A stretch of 64,000 nt of DNA from Spirosoma rhododendri (GCF_012849055.1 NZ_CP051677.1:4975001-5039000), one strand, 5' to 3'; shown: positions 9,158-19,012, counted from the stretch's first letter. Notes: generated by a model from the letters alone, not told the origin. Translations and numbers: made by a program.

Positions 9158-9685
9158 ATGAAACAACGCATTGCCATTGATATGGACGACGTAATGGCGG
9201 ATACGCACGCCAAGTTTATTCGTCTGTATCTGGAAGGCGAAACACCCCGCTACACGCTGGACGAACTGAAAGAAAAATCGTTTCACGAACTATTCGACGA
9301 GAACGAGTACGCAGCTATCTCCAACCGGGTTTACGAAGTCGGGTTCTTCCGTGATATTCCCGTGATGGAAGGCGCACAGGACGTCATCGCCGACCTAATG
9401 ACGAAATACGACATCTTTATCGCGACAGCTGCCCAAGAATTCCCGAACTCACTCCGCGAGAAGTGGGACTGGCTCCAGGAACATTTCCCCGCTATTTCAT
9501 GGCGCAACTACGTGTTCTTAGGCGACAAGAGCGTTCTGAACACCGATTACCTGATTGACGACCTCCCCCGCAACCTCCGCACGTTTCAGGGCGACGGCCT
9601 GCTCTTCGACGCGCTCCACAACCGCGACGACAACGAGTTCAAACGCGTAAAATCGTGGCAGGATATAGCAAAGGTGCTGTTGTGA
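9158..9685 (+). CDS. 5'(3')-deoxyribonucleotidase family protein
   Basis: A 175-residue HAD-superfamily phosphatase. The nucleophile motif is IAIDMDDVMAD near the N-terminus. The second motif region is DIFIATAAQEFPNSL, and the acidic third motif is NTDYLIDDLPRNLRTF. The order and length fit the small NT5C/deoxyribonucleotidase group, which dephosphorylates nucleoside monophosphates. Start at ATG 9158; the open frame further upstream is inside the hairpin repeats. It is an island gene flanked on both sides by GATT-word hairpins. Confidence 0.82.
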   Translation: MKQRIAIDMDDVMADTHAKFIRLYLEGETPRYTLDELKEKSFHELFDENEYAAISNRVYEVGFFRDIPVMEGAQDVIADLMTKYDIFIATAAQEFPNSLREKWDWLQEHFPAISWRNYVFLGDKSVLNTDYLIDDLPRNLRTFQGDGLLFDALHNRDDNEFKRVKSWQDIAKVLL

Positions 9686-9690
9686 TTTTT

Positions 9691-9955
9691 CGAACTATGA
9701 TTCGTGTGATTACGCTGATAGACTATGATTTTCTTTTTGAATCAGGGCAATCAAACAATCAGTCGAATCACAGTTCAGACAATCTTGAACCGTGATTCTT
9801 CTGATTACGCTGACAGACTGTGATTTTTCTTTTGTAATCAGAGAAATCAACTAATCACATAAATCACAGTTCAGAACAGTCTGATTACACAGACAGACTA
9901 TGATTTTCTTCGTGCAATCAGCGAAATCAACTAATCAAAAAAATCACGGTTCAAG
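9691..9955. repeat. Three tandem GATT-word hairpins
   Basis: Units at about 9691-9778, 9785-9875 and 9880-9955 each begin with a GAACTATGATT- or GACTGTGATT-like arm, pass through A/T-rich sequence, and end with the complementary AATCACAGTTC arm. In the first unit 9692-9704 pairs with 9764-9776 with one mismatch. The copies are related but diverged, so they are not a CRISPR array. Confidence 0.75.
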
Positions 9956-9992
9956 AAAAAGGGGTGCCTGATTGTATCAGGCACCCCTTTTT
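9956..9992. terminator. Bidirectional terminator
   Basis: Arms 9956-9971 and 9977-9992 pair perfectly over 16 bases around a 5-base loop, with A and T runs at the outer ends. It can end transcripts from both sides, and the desaturase gene converges on it. Confidence 0.85.
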
Positions 9993-10010
9993 GAAGAATA
10001 TAATCAGCGG

Positions 10011-10820
10011 TTACGCTTCGACTTTCTCATCTACCCGGCGATCATGACCGACTTCCTGTTGGGCTTTCTTGGCTTCAGCCGACGGACGTAGCCGGACGAT
10101 GTGCAGCTTGTGCAACAGCGTGATAACCGGATAGGTTGGATCGAATTCGAACCACTTCGCGCCGAAGTTGGCCGCGTTGGGGCGCTTGTGGTGGTTGTTC
10201 TGGAACAGCTCACCCATCATCACCACGTCCAGAATCAGCGAGTTTTTCGACTGATCCTGATTGTCGAAGTTCGAGTAGCCGTATTTGTGACCGCTCCAGT
10301 TGATAATTGCGCCGTGAACAGGTCCCATCACGAAGTGAACCGGCAACAGGAAGAAAAACGCCCAGTGCATGTCCAGATAAATAAACGCAAAAACGTAGAA
10401 CAGACTATAGACAACCAACCAGCCAGCGCGCGAAAACCACGAATCACCCACCTTTTCGATGAACGACCATTCGGGGTAGTTACGATCGAACTGCCGCTCG
10501 ACGGGCTGCCGGCGGTGCAGTACCGCGTTGTAAATATCTTTCGTCTTCCACATCATCGTGAAGATGTTTTTCGTGTGGTGGGGCGAGTGTGGATCACGCT
10601 CGGTATCGCTGAAGGCGTGGTGCATCCGGTGCAACACGGCGTACGCCCGAGGGCTTAGGTACGACGATCCCTGCGATACGTACGTCAGGGCGTAAAAGAA
10701 GCGTTCCCAGAATTTGCTCATCGAAAACATCTTGTGCGCCGAGTAGCGGTGCAGGAAGAATGTCTGGCAGAACAACGACAGATACCAGTGAGCAACAAAG
10801 GCGATTAAAACGTAAATCAC
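10011..10820 (-). CDS. Acyl-CoA / fatty acid desaturase
   Basis: A 269-residue membrane di-iron desaturase. The three histidine boxes are HRYSAH near residue 25, HRMHH near 65, and QNNHH toward the C-terminus (third box). Hydrophobic stretches lie at the N-terminus and around residues 130-165. The enzyme introduces a cis double bond into acyl chains at the membrane and needs an electron donor. The apparent start is GTG at 10820. Upstream a TAGTTTTG box (complement at 10872-10879) could be the -7 element. It appears monocistronic. Confidence 0.85.
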   Translation of the reverse strand: MIYVLIAFVAHWYLSLFCQTFFLHRYSAHKMFSMSKFWERFFYALTYVSQGSSYLSPRAYAVLHRMHHAFSDTERDPHSPHHTKNIFTMMWKTKDIYNAVLHRRQPVERQFDRNYPEWSFIEKVGDSWFSRAGWLVVYSLFYVFAFIYLDMHWAFFFLLPVHFVMGPVHGAIINWSGHKYGYSNFDNQDQSKNSLILDVVMMGELFQNNHHKRPNAANFGAKWFEFDPTYPVITLLHKLHIVRLRPSAEAKKAQQEVGHDRRVDEKVEA

Positions 10821-11018
10821 GAGAACAATTGGTTATAGTGGCTAAGCACGGAGCAACTATGAATACTCCTACAAAACTAACGTAATTTTAGGCTATTTAG
10901 ACTTGTTCCTAAAAATAATACTGATGTTATTAATCAGCGAAAAACAAAACACAGGTCATTGCTGGGTTTGCCATCAATCAGCTAATCCAGGCGCTTACGT
11001 CGTTGTTTTGCGGACGGC

Positions 11019-11681
11019 TTAATCGACCGTCGTGGCGTATTGTAGCAGGTTAGCTCCCATGCGAAGGGCCTGCTGACGTACCGGCTCTGGATCATTATAA
11101 ACGCTCTGATCTTCCCAGCCGTTCCCCAAATCACATTCGTAGCTGTAAAAGCAGACCAGCCGCCCCTGATAAATCAGACCAAACCCCTGTGGAGCTTTGC
11201 CATCGTGCTCATGTACTTTGGGCAACCCATTCGCAAACTTGAACCGCTGCTGATAAACGGGGTGGTTGAACGGCAGCTCGACGAAGTTCAGTTCAGGAAA
11301 TACTTTCTTCATCTCCCGCCGGATGAATTTGTCCATCCCGTAATTATCGTCGACATGCAGAAACCCACCCGACAGCAGATACCGGCGCATGTTTCGCACG
11401 TCGGCATCGCTGAAATTAACGTTGCCGTGGCCCGTCATGTGCACAAACGGATAGCTGAACAGGTCGGGGCTGCCGGGTTCGACAATGTCTTCCTCCGGAA
11501 AAATATTCATCCGCAGGTTGGCATTGGCAAACTTGATCAGGTTCGGCAGCGAGGTTTTGTTGGCGTACCAGTCGCCCCCGCCGTTGTACTTCAGCTTGGC
11601 AATTTTATAAGCATACTGCTGCCCCATCGACAGGTTCAGTGCGGCAGTCAGTCCGAGCAGGGTTAACAGAATCCGTTTCAT
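11019..11681 (-). CDS. DUF4159 domain-containing secreted protein
   Basis: A 220-residue protein with a signal peptide (MKRILLTLLGLTAALNLSMG). DUF4159 covers about residues 25-215: KLKYNGGGDWYANKTSLPNL, FVHMTGHGNVNFSD, RYLLSGGFLHVDDNYG, ELPFNHPVY and QGRLVCFYSYECDLGNGW. The fold resembles class I glutamine amidotransferases. Its function is unknown, and it is widespread in Bacteroidota. Its start overlaps the rsmE stop by 4 bases, so the two are translationally coupled. Confidence 0.88.
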   Translation of the reverse strand: MKRILLTLLGLTAALNLSMGQQYAYKIAKLKYNGGGDWYANKTSLPNLIKFANANLRMNIFPEEDIVEPGSPDLFSYPFVHMTGHGNVNFSDADVRNMRRYLLSGGFLHVDDNYGMDKFIRREMKKVFPELNFVELPFNHPVYQQRFKFANGLPKVHEHDGKAPQGFGLIYQGRLVCFYSYECDLGNGWEDQSVYNDPEPVRQQALRMGANLLQYATTVD

Positions 11682-12385
11682 TGATTCAGAAAGTTGAGGT
11701 ACTGGCAGGCGGTCAACGCGGCAGTTTCGGTGCGGAGCCGGGTGTTGCCCAGCGTTGCCATCCGAAAACCGGCGTTCAGTGCCTGCTGAATTTCGTTCGT
11801 TGAAAAATCACCTTCTGGGCCGATCAGCACGGCATACTGCCCGCCCGGTGTAGCGGTTTTGGCCAGACCAACCGGTGGTTCATTGTCGGGCAGATGGGCG
11901 ATAAACCGCTGGGCCTCCCCTACAGTTTTCAGCAGTTCGCCAAACGAGACGGGTTCGTCGAGTTGCGGCAGGTAGGTTTGTAACGACTGCTTCATGGCGG
12001 CTACGGCAATCTTCTCAAGCCGGTCGAGTTTGAGATGACGACGTTCGGAGTGCTGCCCAAAAAAGAAACTGATCCGCTCGATGCCGACCTCCACTGCCTT
12101 TTCCACGAACCATTCGATGCGATCCGGACTTTTGGTCGGCGCTACACAAACCCGCACCGAAAACGGGCGGGGCATTGCAGACTCGACAGACAAAACCCGG
12201 AACGCACACCGACGCGGATCAGTCGCAGTAATAACGGCAGAATAGGCGTTTCCTTGCCCATCGGTGACAGTTATGGGGTCGCCATTGTTCAGGCGAAGCG
12301 TCTTGGCGGCATGGCGCGATTCATCCTCGGGCAAAAAAAGAACAGACGCTGCCGGGTCTACGCGGGGTTGATAAAATAAATGCAT
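11678..12385 (-). CDS. rsmE: 16S rRNA (uracil1498-N3)-methyltransferase RsmE
   Basis: A 235-residue SPOUT methyltransferase. It begins MHLFYQPRV. The N-terminal PUA-like domain contains SRHAAKTLRLNNGD, and the SAM-knot region holds LIGPEGDFSTNEI, TLGNTRLRTETAA and the final YLNFLNQ. It methylates N3 of U1498 in 16S rRNA. ATG at 12385 was chosen because the family starts here; the open frame extends to 12457. Confidence 0.93.
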   Translation of the reverse strand: MHLFYQPRVDPAASVLFLPEDESRHAAKTLRLNNGDPITVTDGQGNAYSAVITATDPRRCAFRVLSVESAMPRPFSVRVCVAPTKSPDRIEWFVEKAVEVGIERISFFFGQHSERRHLKLDRLEKIAVAAMKQSLQTYLPQLDEPVSFGELLKTVGEAQRFIAHLPDNEPPVGLAKTATPGGQYAVLIGPEGDFSTNEIQQALNAGFRMATLGNTRLRTETAALTACQYLNFLNQ

Positions 12386-12539
12386 AGGTTCGCAAAAGTG
12401 AGCGTTTCGGTTCACACCAGCAACTTCAACCGCCCGGCTACGGTCTGTAACCAACAATTACCCACCGTATTCTGCCGGAGAATAGCCAGTTGACCGAATC
12501 ACGTCGCCATACCTCCCGCTCGTTCCCTTCCTCCAATTT

Positions 12540-13898
12540 ATGTCTCAACAACCTCTATCCGTTACACCACTTTCTGACGAACACGAACAAAAATTACGGG
12601 AGCTAACCGCCCAGAGCTGGAACCTCGAACTGGTAATTTCGGGGGCCGCTATGTTTACGGTCCTTCAATTGCCTGACCTGATGGATGAAGGACTCGATTA
12701 CATACGGTACAACCTGATGACCCAAACCGCAGGTGTTGCGGTCATCCTGCCGGGTCTGGCCTACAGCCTGATGAAAGGCATGTGTTATGTGCTGTTTCTG
12801 GCGTTTCTGACCAACTTCGTCATGCGCGCTTTCTGGGTGAGTCTGGTTGGTTTGCTGGCGGTATACCCCGGCGGCATTCAGTACGATCAGCTTCCGTTCA
12901 GTACCAAAAGCGCAAAGGATCGGATGGCGGCTGAGCTGGGGCCGCTCAATGCTTACATTCTACGCCTGGATCAGCGCTGTAATATCGTCTTCGCCGTCTC
13001 TTTTCTTTTTGTCTCCTTCATGCTGGGGATCGCGCTTATTTACATGCTGCTTTTCCTGTTTTATTTTGGGCTGCGACCTATAATTCCAGATGCGTACTGG
13101 CCAGTCGTCCGGGTTGTACTCTTTGCACTGGCGGGCCTATTCGTGGTTACTGCTATTGTATCGAGCTTACCGAAGATCAGAGCGAATCCACGCGTCGATG
13201 CGATGCACGACCGGCTGAATTCGCTGCCAAAGCTTATTTCGCTGGGGACATCCAAACCCTCTGCGTTCATTCTGAATACGTTCCGGACTAATCTGCCGAA
13301 GAAAAGATTGGGACAGATGACCCTTGTCATGTTTGTAGGCTTCATGCTGCTACTAACTGTCGAGCTGATTGCCAATGCAGACCGTATTTACGGGCATGCT
13401 ATTTCACCCAACCTGCGCCATCTGTTTCCAAACCACGTTGTTGGTCATGCCGTAAACGCGAATGATTACAACGATCAACGAGCCGAGGACGCGTATATCG
13501 ACGCGGCATCCATTCAGTCGGACGTGATTCGCGAGCCGTTTATCCGGCTGTACGTTGCGTATCCGAAGGCGTTGGACACCCTGCTGACCCGGCTGTCACC
13601 GAAGCCTGAGTGGGACGACGCGCTGCCCCGTGACGAGCGAAGACGCCTGCAAACCGAGTGGAGTATCAACCAGATCAGCCGATTTGTGCGGATTGACCTC
13701 AACGACTCGTTGTACCAAAAACCCGACCTGCTGTTTGCTCAGATAGGAACGAAGCAGCAACAGGGCTGGCAAACGGTGTTGATACCAACGAACCTCAAAA
13801 CAGGCAAAAACCTGCTGAAGATCGGTATACAACCCGATTCTGCGACCGCAGAAACGCCCATCATCACCATCCCGTTCTGGTACGTACCGGAGAATTAA
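12540..13898 (+). CDS. Multi-pass membrane protein of unknown function
   Basis: A 452-residue protein I do not recognise. Hydrophobic segments lie near residues 28-48, 62-80, 84-110, 155-180, 188-212 and 262-282, giving five or six membrane spans. A hydrophilic C-terminal domain of about 165 residues follows. That domain contains YVAYPKALDTLLTRLSP and ends with a beta-rich stretch (PIITIPFWYVPEN). It faces the VWA gene tail to tail with 4 bases between. No motif suggests transport or catalysis. Confidence 0.7.
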   Translation: MSQQPLSVTPLSDEHEQKLRELTAQSWNLELVISGAAMFTVLQLPDLMDEGLDYIRYNLMTQTAGVAVILPGLAYSLMKGMCYVLFLAFLTNFVMRAFWVSLVGLLAVYPGGIQYDQLPFSTKSAKDRMAAELGPLNAYILRLDQRCNIVFAVSFLFVSFMLGIALIYMLLFLFYFGLRPIIPDAYWPVVRVVLFALAGLFVVTAIVSSLPKIRANPRVDAMHDRLNSLPKLISLGTSKPSAFILNTFRTNLPKKRLGQMTLVMFVGFMLLLTVELIANADRIYGHAISPNLRHLFPNHVVGHAVNANDYNDQRAEDAYIDAASIQSDVIREPFIRLYVAYPKALDTLLTRLSPKPEWDDALPRDERRRLQTEWSINQISRFVRIDLNDSLYQKPDLLFAQIGTKQQQGWQTVLIPTNLKTGKNLLKIGIQPDSATAETPIITIPFWYVPEN

Positions 13899-13902
13899 TC
13901 CG

Positions 13903-15081
13903 TTATTCGTCAAACACCACTTTCGGGTTTTTCAGGCTTTTCATGGCCTGTTCGAGCCCATTGAGCGTCAGCGGAAACATCCGGTTGCCCGACCAGTCGC
14001 GAATGAGTTGAATACTCTGCGAATACCGCCAGTGACCAGCCGTGGCCGGGTTCAGCCACACCAGACTGGGGTACTGCTGCCGAAATCGTTCGAGCCACAC
14101 CAGCCCGGCTTCTTCGTTGTAATGTTCGACGCTACCCTTCGGCGACGTCAGTTCGTAGGGCGACATGCTGGCGTCGCCTACGAAGATCACTTTGTAATCG
14201 CGGTTGTATTTGTGCAGCACTTCATAGGTCGGTACGCGCTCGCGCCGACGGGTGTTGTCCCGCCAGAGCGTTTCGTAGACACAGTTGTGGAAGTAAAAAA
14301 ACTCCAGCTGCTGAAACTGGTAGCGGGCCGCCGAAAACAGGTGAGAGCACAATTCGATATGATCGTCCATTGATCCGCCTACGTCGAGCAGCAGTAACAC
14401 TTTCACGCGGTTCTGCCGCACGGGCTGCATCCGAATATCGAGCATGCCCGCGTTGCGACTTGTCTGGCTGATGGTGCTGTTGATGTCGAGTTCAGATTTG
14501 GCACCTTCACGGGTCAGGATGCGCAATTGGCGCAGGGCCATTTTCAGGTTGCGCGTGTTCAGTTCCAGGCCATCGTCCAGGTTGCGGTAGTCGCGGTTTT
14601 CCCAAACCTTCAACGCCCCCTCCTGCTTGTTGGATGCCCCCTGTTCGTCGGGCTTATCGCCTTGCCCCGACTTTAAGTCGCCGTCGTTATCGCCCGCACC
14701 GTTCAGCCGTTCGACAGGCGGGCGCTCCAGCTGATCGCGTAGCAGGGTCCAGAGTGCCTCCGACCCGCCAGCTGCATCGACAGCCGCCAGATCGTCCGGG
14801 TTGGCCGACCTGTCGAAAAGCTGCGTAAACCAGTCGGGGGGAGCAACGGGCACGGGGGCCGATAACCCGGCATCCCGCTGATTTATGTACTGCTCGAACA
14901 GCCGGTCGAACAGGTCAAGTTGCTGCTCATGTTTGACCAGTATCGTTTTACTAAGCGCATAGAATCCGTCGATACTACTACCGCCGACGTCGCTCCGTAA
15001 CGCAGCCAGCAACGTCAGGTATTCCGGTACGGTGACCGGAATGGCATGCTGCCGCAATAGCAGAAAAAAATCTAGAAACAT
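13903..15081 (-). CDS. VWA domain-containing protein (CoxE-like)
   Basis: A 392-residue protein. The N-terminal helical part starts MFLDFFLLLRQHAIPVTVPEYL, typical of CoxE-like proteins. A low-complexity acidic/Gly linker (NGAGDNDGDLKSGQGDKPDE) follows, then the VWA domain (about 225-392) with the metal site DVGGSMDDH. The second Asp and Thr regions (VFVGDASMSPYELTS) are present. Such proteins act with MoxR ATPases in metal-cofactor or complex maturation. The MoxR gene is 81 bases upstream on the same strand, the usual pairing. Confidence 0.85.
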   Translation of the reverse strand: MFLDFFLLLRQHAIPVTVPEYLTLLAALRSDVGGSSIDGFYALSKTILVKHEQQLDLFDRLFEQYINQRDAGLSAPVPVAPPDWFTQLFDRSANPDDLAAVDAAGGSEALWTLLRDQLERPPVERLNGAGDNDGDLKSGQGDKPDEQGASNKQEGALKVWENRDYRNLDDGLELNTRNLKMALRQLRILTREGAKSELDINSTISQTSRNAGMLDIRMQPVRQNRVKVLLLLDVGGSMDDHIELCSHLFSAARYQFQQLEFFYFHNCVYETLWRDNTRRRERVPTYEVLHKYNRDYKVIFVGDASMSPYELTSPKGSVEHYNEEAGLVWLERFRQQYPSLVWLNPATAGHWRYSQSIQLIRDWSGNRMFPLTLNGLEQAMKSLKNPKVVFDE

Positions 15082-15162
15082 GGCTCGTCTGGGTTATCGG
15101 GCAGTCGCTCAGTACAGCAAACGACCTGCGAAAAAACCACAAAACACTTGCCAGAATGCCAA

Positions 15163-16026
15163 TCAATAAGGCCGATTACCCTTATGTTTTAGCGCAAGCA
15201 TCAAATTGGTATCCTGTTCGTTTTTTAGTAACGCTCCCATATACGGAGGCATTTCATTGAGCGCGTCTAAATCGACCAGATCTTCTTCCGTAACGCCGGA
15301 CGCCAGTAGCAACCGTATCCAGTCGATCAGTTCACTGGTCGATGGTTTTTTGCGGAGCGCTTTGATGTCACGAATACTGTAAAACACTGATACCGACCGC
15401 AGCATCAGCTCGTGCGAAAGCTTGGGGTAGTGTACCGCTACAATGCGGTGCATCGTGGCCCGGTCGGGAAAGCGGATGAAGTGAAAGAAACAACGGCGCA
15501 GAAAGGCGTCGGGCAGTTCTTTTTCGTTGTTCGACGTGATTATTACGATGGGCCGGTGTCGGGCCGAAATCGTTCGCTGCAATTCGTAGCAGTAAAATTC
15601 CATCCGGTCGAGTTCCTGAAGCAGATCGTTGGGAAACTCGATATCAGCCTTGTCAATTTCGTCGATCAGCAGCACAACCTGTTGATCGGCCTCAAAAGCG
15701 TCCCAGATTTTTCCTTTCCGGATGTAGTTGGCGAGGTCAGTAACCCGATTAGCTTCTTCGCTACCGCCAGTGGCCAGCTGGGAGTCGCGCAGGCGCGAGA
15801 CAGCATCGTATTCATAGAGCCCCTGCTGCGCCGTTGTTGTTGATTTGACGTGCCAGGTATAAAGCGTTTTACCAAGAGCCTGCGCGATTTCAAAGGCCAG
15901 CAACGTCTTACCGGTGCCTGGTTCTCCCTTGATTAAGAGCGGCTTTTGTAACTCAATCGCTGCGTTGACGGCAATACTTAACTCATGTGTTGCTACGTAT
16001 GTATTGGTACCCGTAAACGATGGCAT
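15163..16026 (-). CDS. MoxR-family AAA+ ATPase
   Basis: A 287-residue ATPase. The Walker A motif GEPGTGKT is at residues 34-41. Walker B is VVLLIDEIDKADIEF, sensor 1 is IITSNNEKELPDAFLRRC with the arginine finger, and the lid domain follows. MoxR proteins are chaperone-like ATPases that work with VWA partners such as the gene just downstream. The target complex is not obvious in this region. ATG at 16026 starts MPSFTGTNTYVATHEL, and a small hairpin lies just upstream. Confidence 0.88.
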   Translation of the reverse strand: MPSFTGTNTYVATHELSIAVNAAIELQKPLLIKGEPGTGKTLLAFEIAQALGKTLYTWHVKSTTTAQQGLYEYDAVSRLRDSQLATGGSEEANRVTDLANYIRKGKIWDAFEADQQVVLLIDEIDKADIEFPNDLLQELDRMEFYCYELQRTISARHRPIVIITSNNEKELPDAFLRRCFFHFIRFPDRATMHRIVAVHYPKLSHELMLRSVSVFYSIRDIKALRKKPSTSELIDWIRLLLASGVTEEDLVDLDALNEMPPYMGALLKNEQDTNLMLALKHKGNRPY

Positions 16027-16038
16027 AGTGGTTAACGC

Positions 16039-16085
16039 TTATAGTTTGTAGTTCTGGAGTTGTCGCCGAAAACTACAAACTATAA
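16039..16085. repeat. Short perfect inverted repeat (TATAGTTTGTAGTT)
   Basis: Arms 16039-16053 and 16071-16085 pair perfectly over 15 bases around a 17-base loop. It lies between two minus-strand genes and has no T run. It resembles the word-built hairpins in other gaps. Confidence 0.65.
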
Positions 16086-16109
16086 AGCAAAAACCAGTAT
16101 TCATACACT

Positions 16110-16670
16110 TTATTCATCATCTTCACTCGTAAACGAGTAAAGTGTGGTATCGAGCGACAGCGAGTTAGCTTTGAACTGGCGAATAAAGTTTTCGATAACT
16201 TCATCCGTAATATCTTCCGCGTTCAGGCACACATCCAGTGCGATGCCGTAATCTGAATCGGTATCCGTTTCAATGTGCTCCTGCACTTTAACGGTTTCTG
16301 TGTCTTCGATCTCACCGATGATTTCGGTCAGCGCCGTTTCGGCTTCCTCTTCGCGGTCGGGTGCGATTTTGTAGCCAGCTTCGCGCTCTTCGGGCGGAAT
16401 GTAATCAGGGTACGTTTTCTGTACTTCCTCAACCGCCATTTCATAAACGAGGCTGCTGTGATGCAACCGCAGCGTATACATCAGCGCGTCATAGATCACT
16501 TCCTGACCCTGGTACTGACCCGGAAACTGAATGTGCACGCACTCACCTGACTCCAGCACCTCAAGGTCGTCGTCTTCCACGTAGATAAACGACTTGCCTG
16601 CCGCCTGACACTCTTCTTTGAGTGCGTTAACTTCTTCGGGATCAAATCCCTCGTTTTTATAATTTGCCAT
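16110..16670 (-). CDS. Acidic conserved hypothetical protein
   Basis: A 186-residue, strongly acidic protein (many Glu/Asp, e.g. IETDTDSDYGIALDV). It has no signal peptide and no membrane segment, so it is predicted cytoplasmic. I do not recognise the family. It begins with ATG at 16670 and lies 71 bases after the GSIII gene on the same strand. No conserved catalytic pattern is visible. Confidence 0.65.
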   Translation of the reverse strand: MANYKNEGFDPEEVNALKEECQAAGKSFIYVEDDDLEVLESGECVHIQFPGQYQGQEVIYDALMYTLRLHHSSLVYEMAVEEVQKTYPDYIPPEEREAGYKIAPDREEEAETALTEIIGEIEDTETVKVQEHIETDTDSDYGIALDVCLNAEDITDEVIENFIRQFKANSLSLDTTLYSFTSEDDE

Positions 16671-16741
16671 GGTTTAAAAATACAGGGAAGCCCCGTTTTG
16701 TTTACACTCGACTCACAATTCCGGCATCCTGCCCGGTTTAC

Positions 16742-18930
16742 TTACTTCACAAACAACAGTTCCCGGTATTTTACCAGCGGCCAGTCTTCATCATCGACAA
16801 TCTGTTCCAGCTTGTCGACTTCGTAGCGAATCGTATCGAAATGATCTTTTACTTCGGTCGCGTACAGCCGGGCCCGTTCGGTAGTGTCGACCACGTTGTT
16901 GGCGCGTTTGCGGGCGTCGATCATCGACTCCGTTTGCTTTTTGATGGCGATTACCCGGGCCGAAATTTCGCGTAGAATATCCTTAATCGGCTCGGCTTCG
17001 GCCGTCATACTCAGTTCAATCAGGTTCCGGGCCGTTTCCGCGAGTTTGTGTTGGTATTTCAACGCCGTCGATACCACGTGATTCATGGCCAGATCACCCA
17101 TCACCCGCGACTCGATCTGTACGTTTTTGATGTATTTCTCCAGTTCAATCTCGTAGCGCGACTCCACCTCGGCGTGGTTCATGATGCCGGTCCGCTCAAA
17201 CAAGGCTGTCGACTCGGGTTTCACGTACACCTTCAGCGCGTCAGGCGTTGACGCAACGTTGCTCAGGCCGCGCGCTTCGGCTTCCGCCACCCATTCGTCG
17301 GAGTAGCCATTTCCTTCGAAAAGAATCCGCTTGCTGTCGGAGTAGTAGGCTTTCAGGATGTCGACGATGGCGAGTTCCTTTTTTTCGCCCCGCCCAATTC
17401 GCGCATCCAGATCACCTTTGAACTTGCTGAGCTGATCGGCCACGATACCGTTCAACACCGTCATCGTGGAAGCCGAATTGGCCGAACTACCCACCGCCCG
17501 AAACTCAAACTTGTTACCCGTAAACGCGAAAGGCGATGTACGGTTGCGATCGGTATTGTCGCGCAGCAGGTTCGGAATCCGGTTCAGGCCCAGCTTGTAG
17601 TACACGTTGTCGCCTTTGCTGATCGAGATTTCGTTTTTGATTTCGAGGTCTTCCAGCGTCTTGGTCAGCGTTTCGCCTAGGAAAATCGACACAATAGCCG
17701 GTGGCGCTTCGTTGGCCCCAGCCGGTATTCGTTCCCCGCCGACGCGATCGTAGCCCGCAACAGATCGGCGTTGTCATGCACGGCTTTGATTACGTTGACC
17801 AGAAACGTCAGGAAGCGCAGAATCTCTTTGGGTTTGCTCGTTGGGGCCAGCAGGTTAACGCCCGTGTTGGTACCCATCGACCAGTTGTTGTGCTTCCCAC
17901 TACCGTTGATACCGGCAAACGGCTTTTCGTGAAACAGCACTTTCAGGTTGTGCTTCTCGGCTACCTTTTCCATCAGGTCCATCAGCAGCGCATTATGGTC
18001 GACGGCCAGGTTTACTTCTTCAAACGTCGGCGCTACCTCAAACTGCCCCGGTGCTACTTCGTTGTGCCGCGTCCGGACGGGCATGCCCAGCTTCATCGAT
18101 TCAAACTCAAAATCGACCATGAACGCGTTGATGCGGGGCGGAATAGAGCCGAAGTAATGGTCGTCCAGCTGTTGGCCACGTGCGGGTTGGTGCCCGAATA
18201 CGGTGCGACCTGTCAGTACCAGATCGGGGCGGGCGTAGAACAGCGCCCGGTCGACGACGAAATATTCCTGCTCCGGCCCCAGCGTCGGCGTCACCTTTGT
18301 GATGCTGCGGTCGAAGTACTGGCAAACAGCCGTCGCGGCCCGGTCGAGGGCATTAAGCGATTTGAGCAGCGGTGTTTTATAATCGAGCGCTTCTCCGGTA
18401 TAGCTGATGAAGACCGACGGAATGCAGAGCGTTTTACCACCCGCGCCGTTGTCCATCAGAAAAGCGGGCGAACTAGGGTCCCAGCCGGTGTAGCCGCGCG
18501 CTTCAAACGTGTTGCGCAACCCCCCATTCGGAAACGACGATGCATCGGGCTCCTGCTGCACCAGCGCGCTACCCTTGAATTTTTCCATCGCCTTGCCGTC
18601 GGCCGAGATGTCGAAGAACGCATCGTGCTTTTCGGCGGTTTCACCCGTCAGCGGCTGAAACCAGTGCGTATAGTGCGTTGCTCCTTTCGACACGGCCCAC
18701 GATTTCATGGCCCCGGCTACTTCATCGGCAATCGTGCGATCGATGGGGCCATTGGTGTAGATGGCTTCGGTAACCTTTAAATACGCTTCGGGCGACAGCA
18801 GTCCGCGCATTACTTCACTGTTGAACGTATTGGTACCAAAAAAATCGCCAACCCGCTCAGAGGGTGGCGTTACGGTAACAGCCTGGCGGCTCTGTGCAAT
18901 TTCAAGCGCCTTAAAACGAAAGTTAGACAT
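16742..18930 (-). pseudogene. glnN: Glutamine synthetase type III, one-base frameshift
   Basis: The 5' part (18930 to 17677) encodes 417 residues: the GSIII N-terminus (VGDFFGTNTFNSEVM), PTLGPEQEYF, RHNEVAPGQFEVAP and the catalytic FAGINGSGKHNNWSMGTN. After NEYRLG it leaves the conserved frame. The 3' part (about 17718 to 16742) resumes in another frame as AIVSIFLGETL and runs to a GSIII C-terminus. Adding one G to the G run (C4 on the plus strand, 17716-17719) restores RLGANEAPPAIVSIFLG and a 729-residue protein, the normal GSIII length. The enzyme makes glutamine from glutamate, ammonia and ATP. It follows GSII on the same strand with a terminator and its own promoter between. Confidence 0.88.
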
Positions 18931-18970
18931 GGTATACGTGTGCGGGGTGGGTATCGGAACAATATGTGCT

Positions 18971-19002
18971 CAAACTTACGCGACCGGCCACCGCTTTTCC
19001 AA
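18971..19002 (-). promoter_or_regulatory. Bacteroidota-type promoter of the GSIII gene
   Basis: On the minus strand TTG (complement 19000-19002) is followed after 21 bases by TAAGTTTG (complement 18971-18978). This fits TTG-N19-21-TAxxTTTG and lies about 40 bases before the ATG at 18930. Confidence 0.55.
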
Positions 19003-19012
19003 CGGCACAACG

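Noticed and set aside
9691..9955. Tandem repeats that look like a CRISPR array
   Set aside because: Repeat units are diverged, each is itself an inverted repeat, and spacers are not of constant length; no cas gene is near.
17701..18780. A 359-codon plus-strand frame opposite GSIII
   Set aside because: Antisense to conserved GSIII sequence with shadow-type composition; no motif or promoter.
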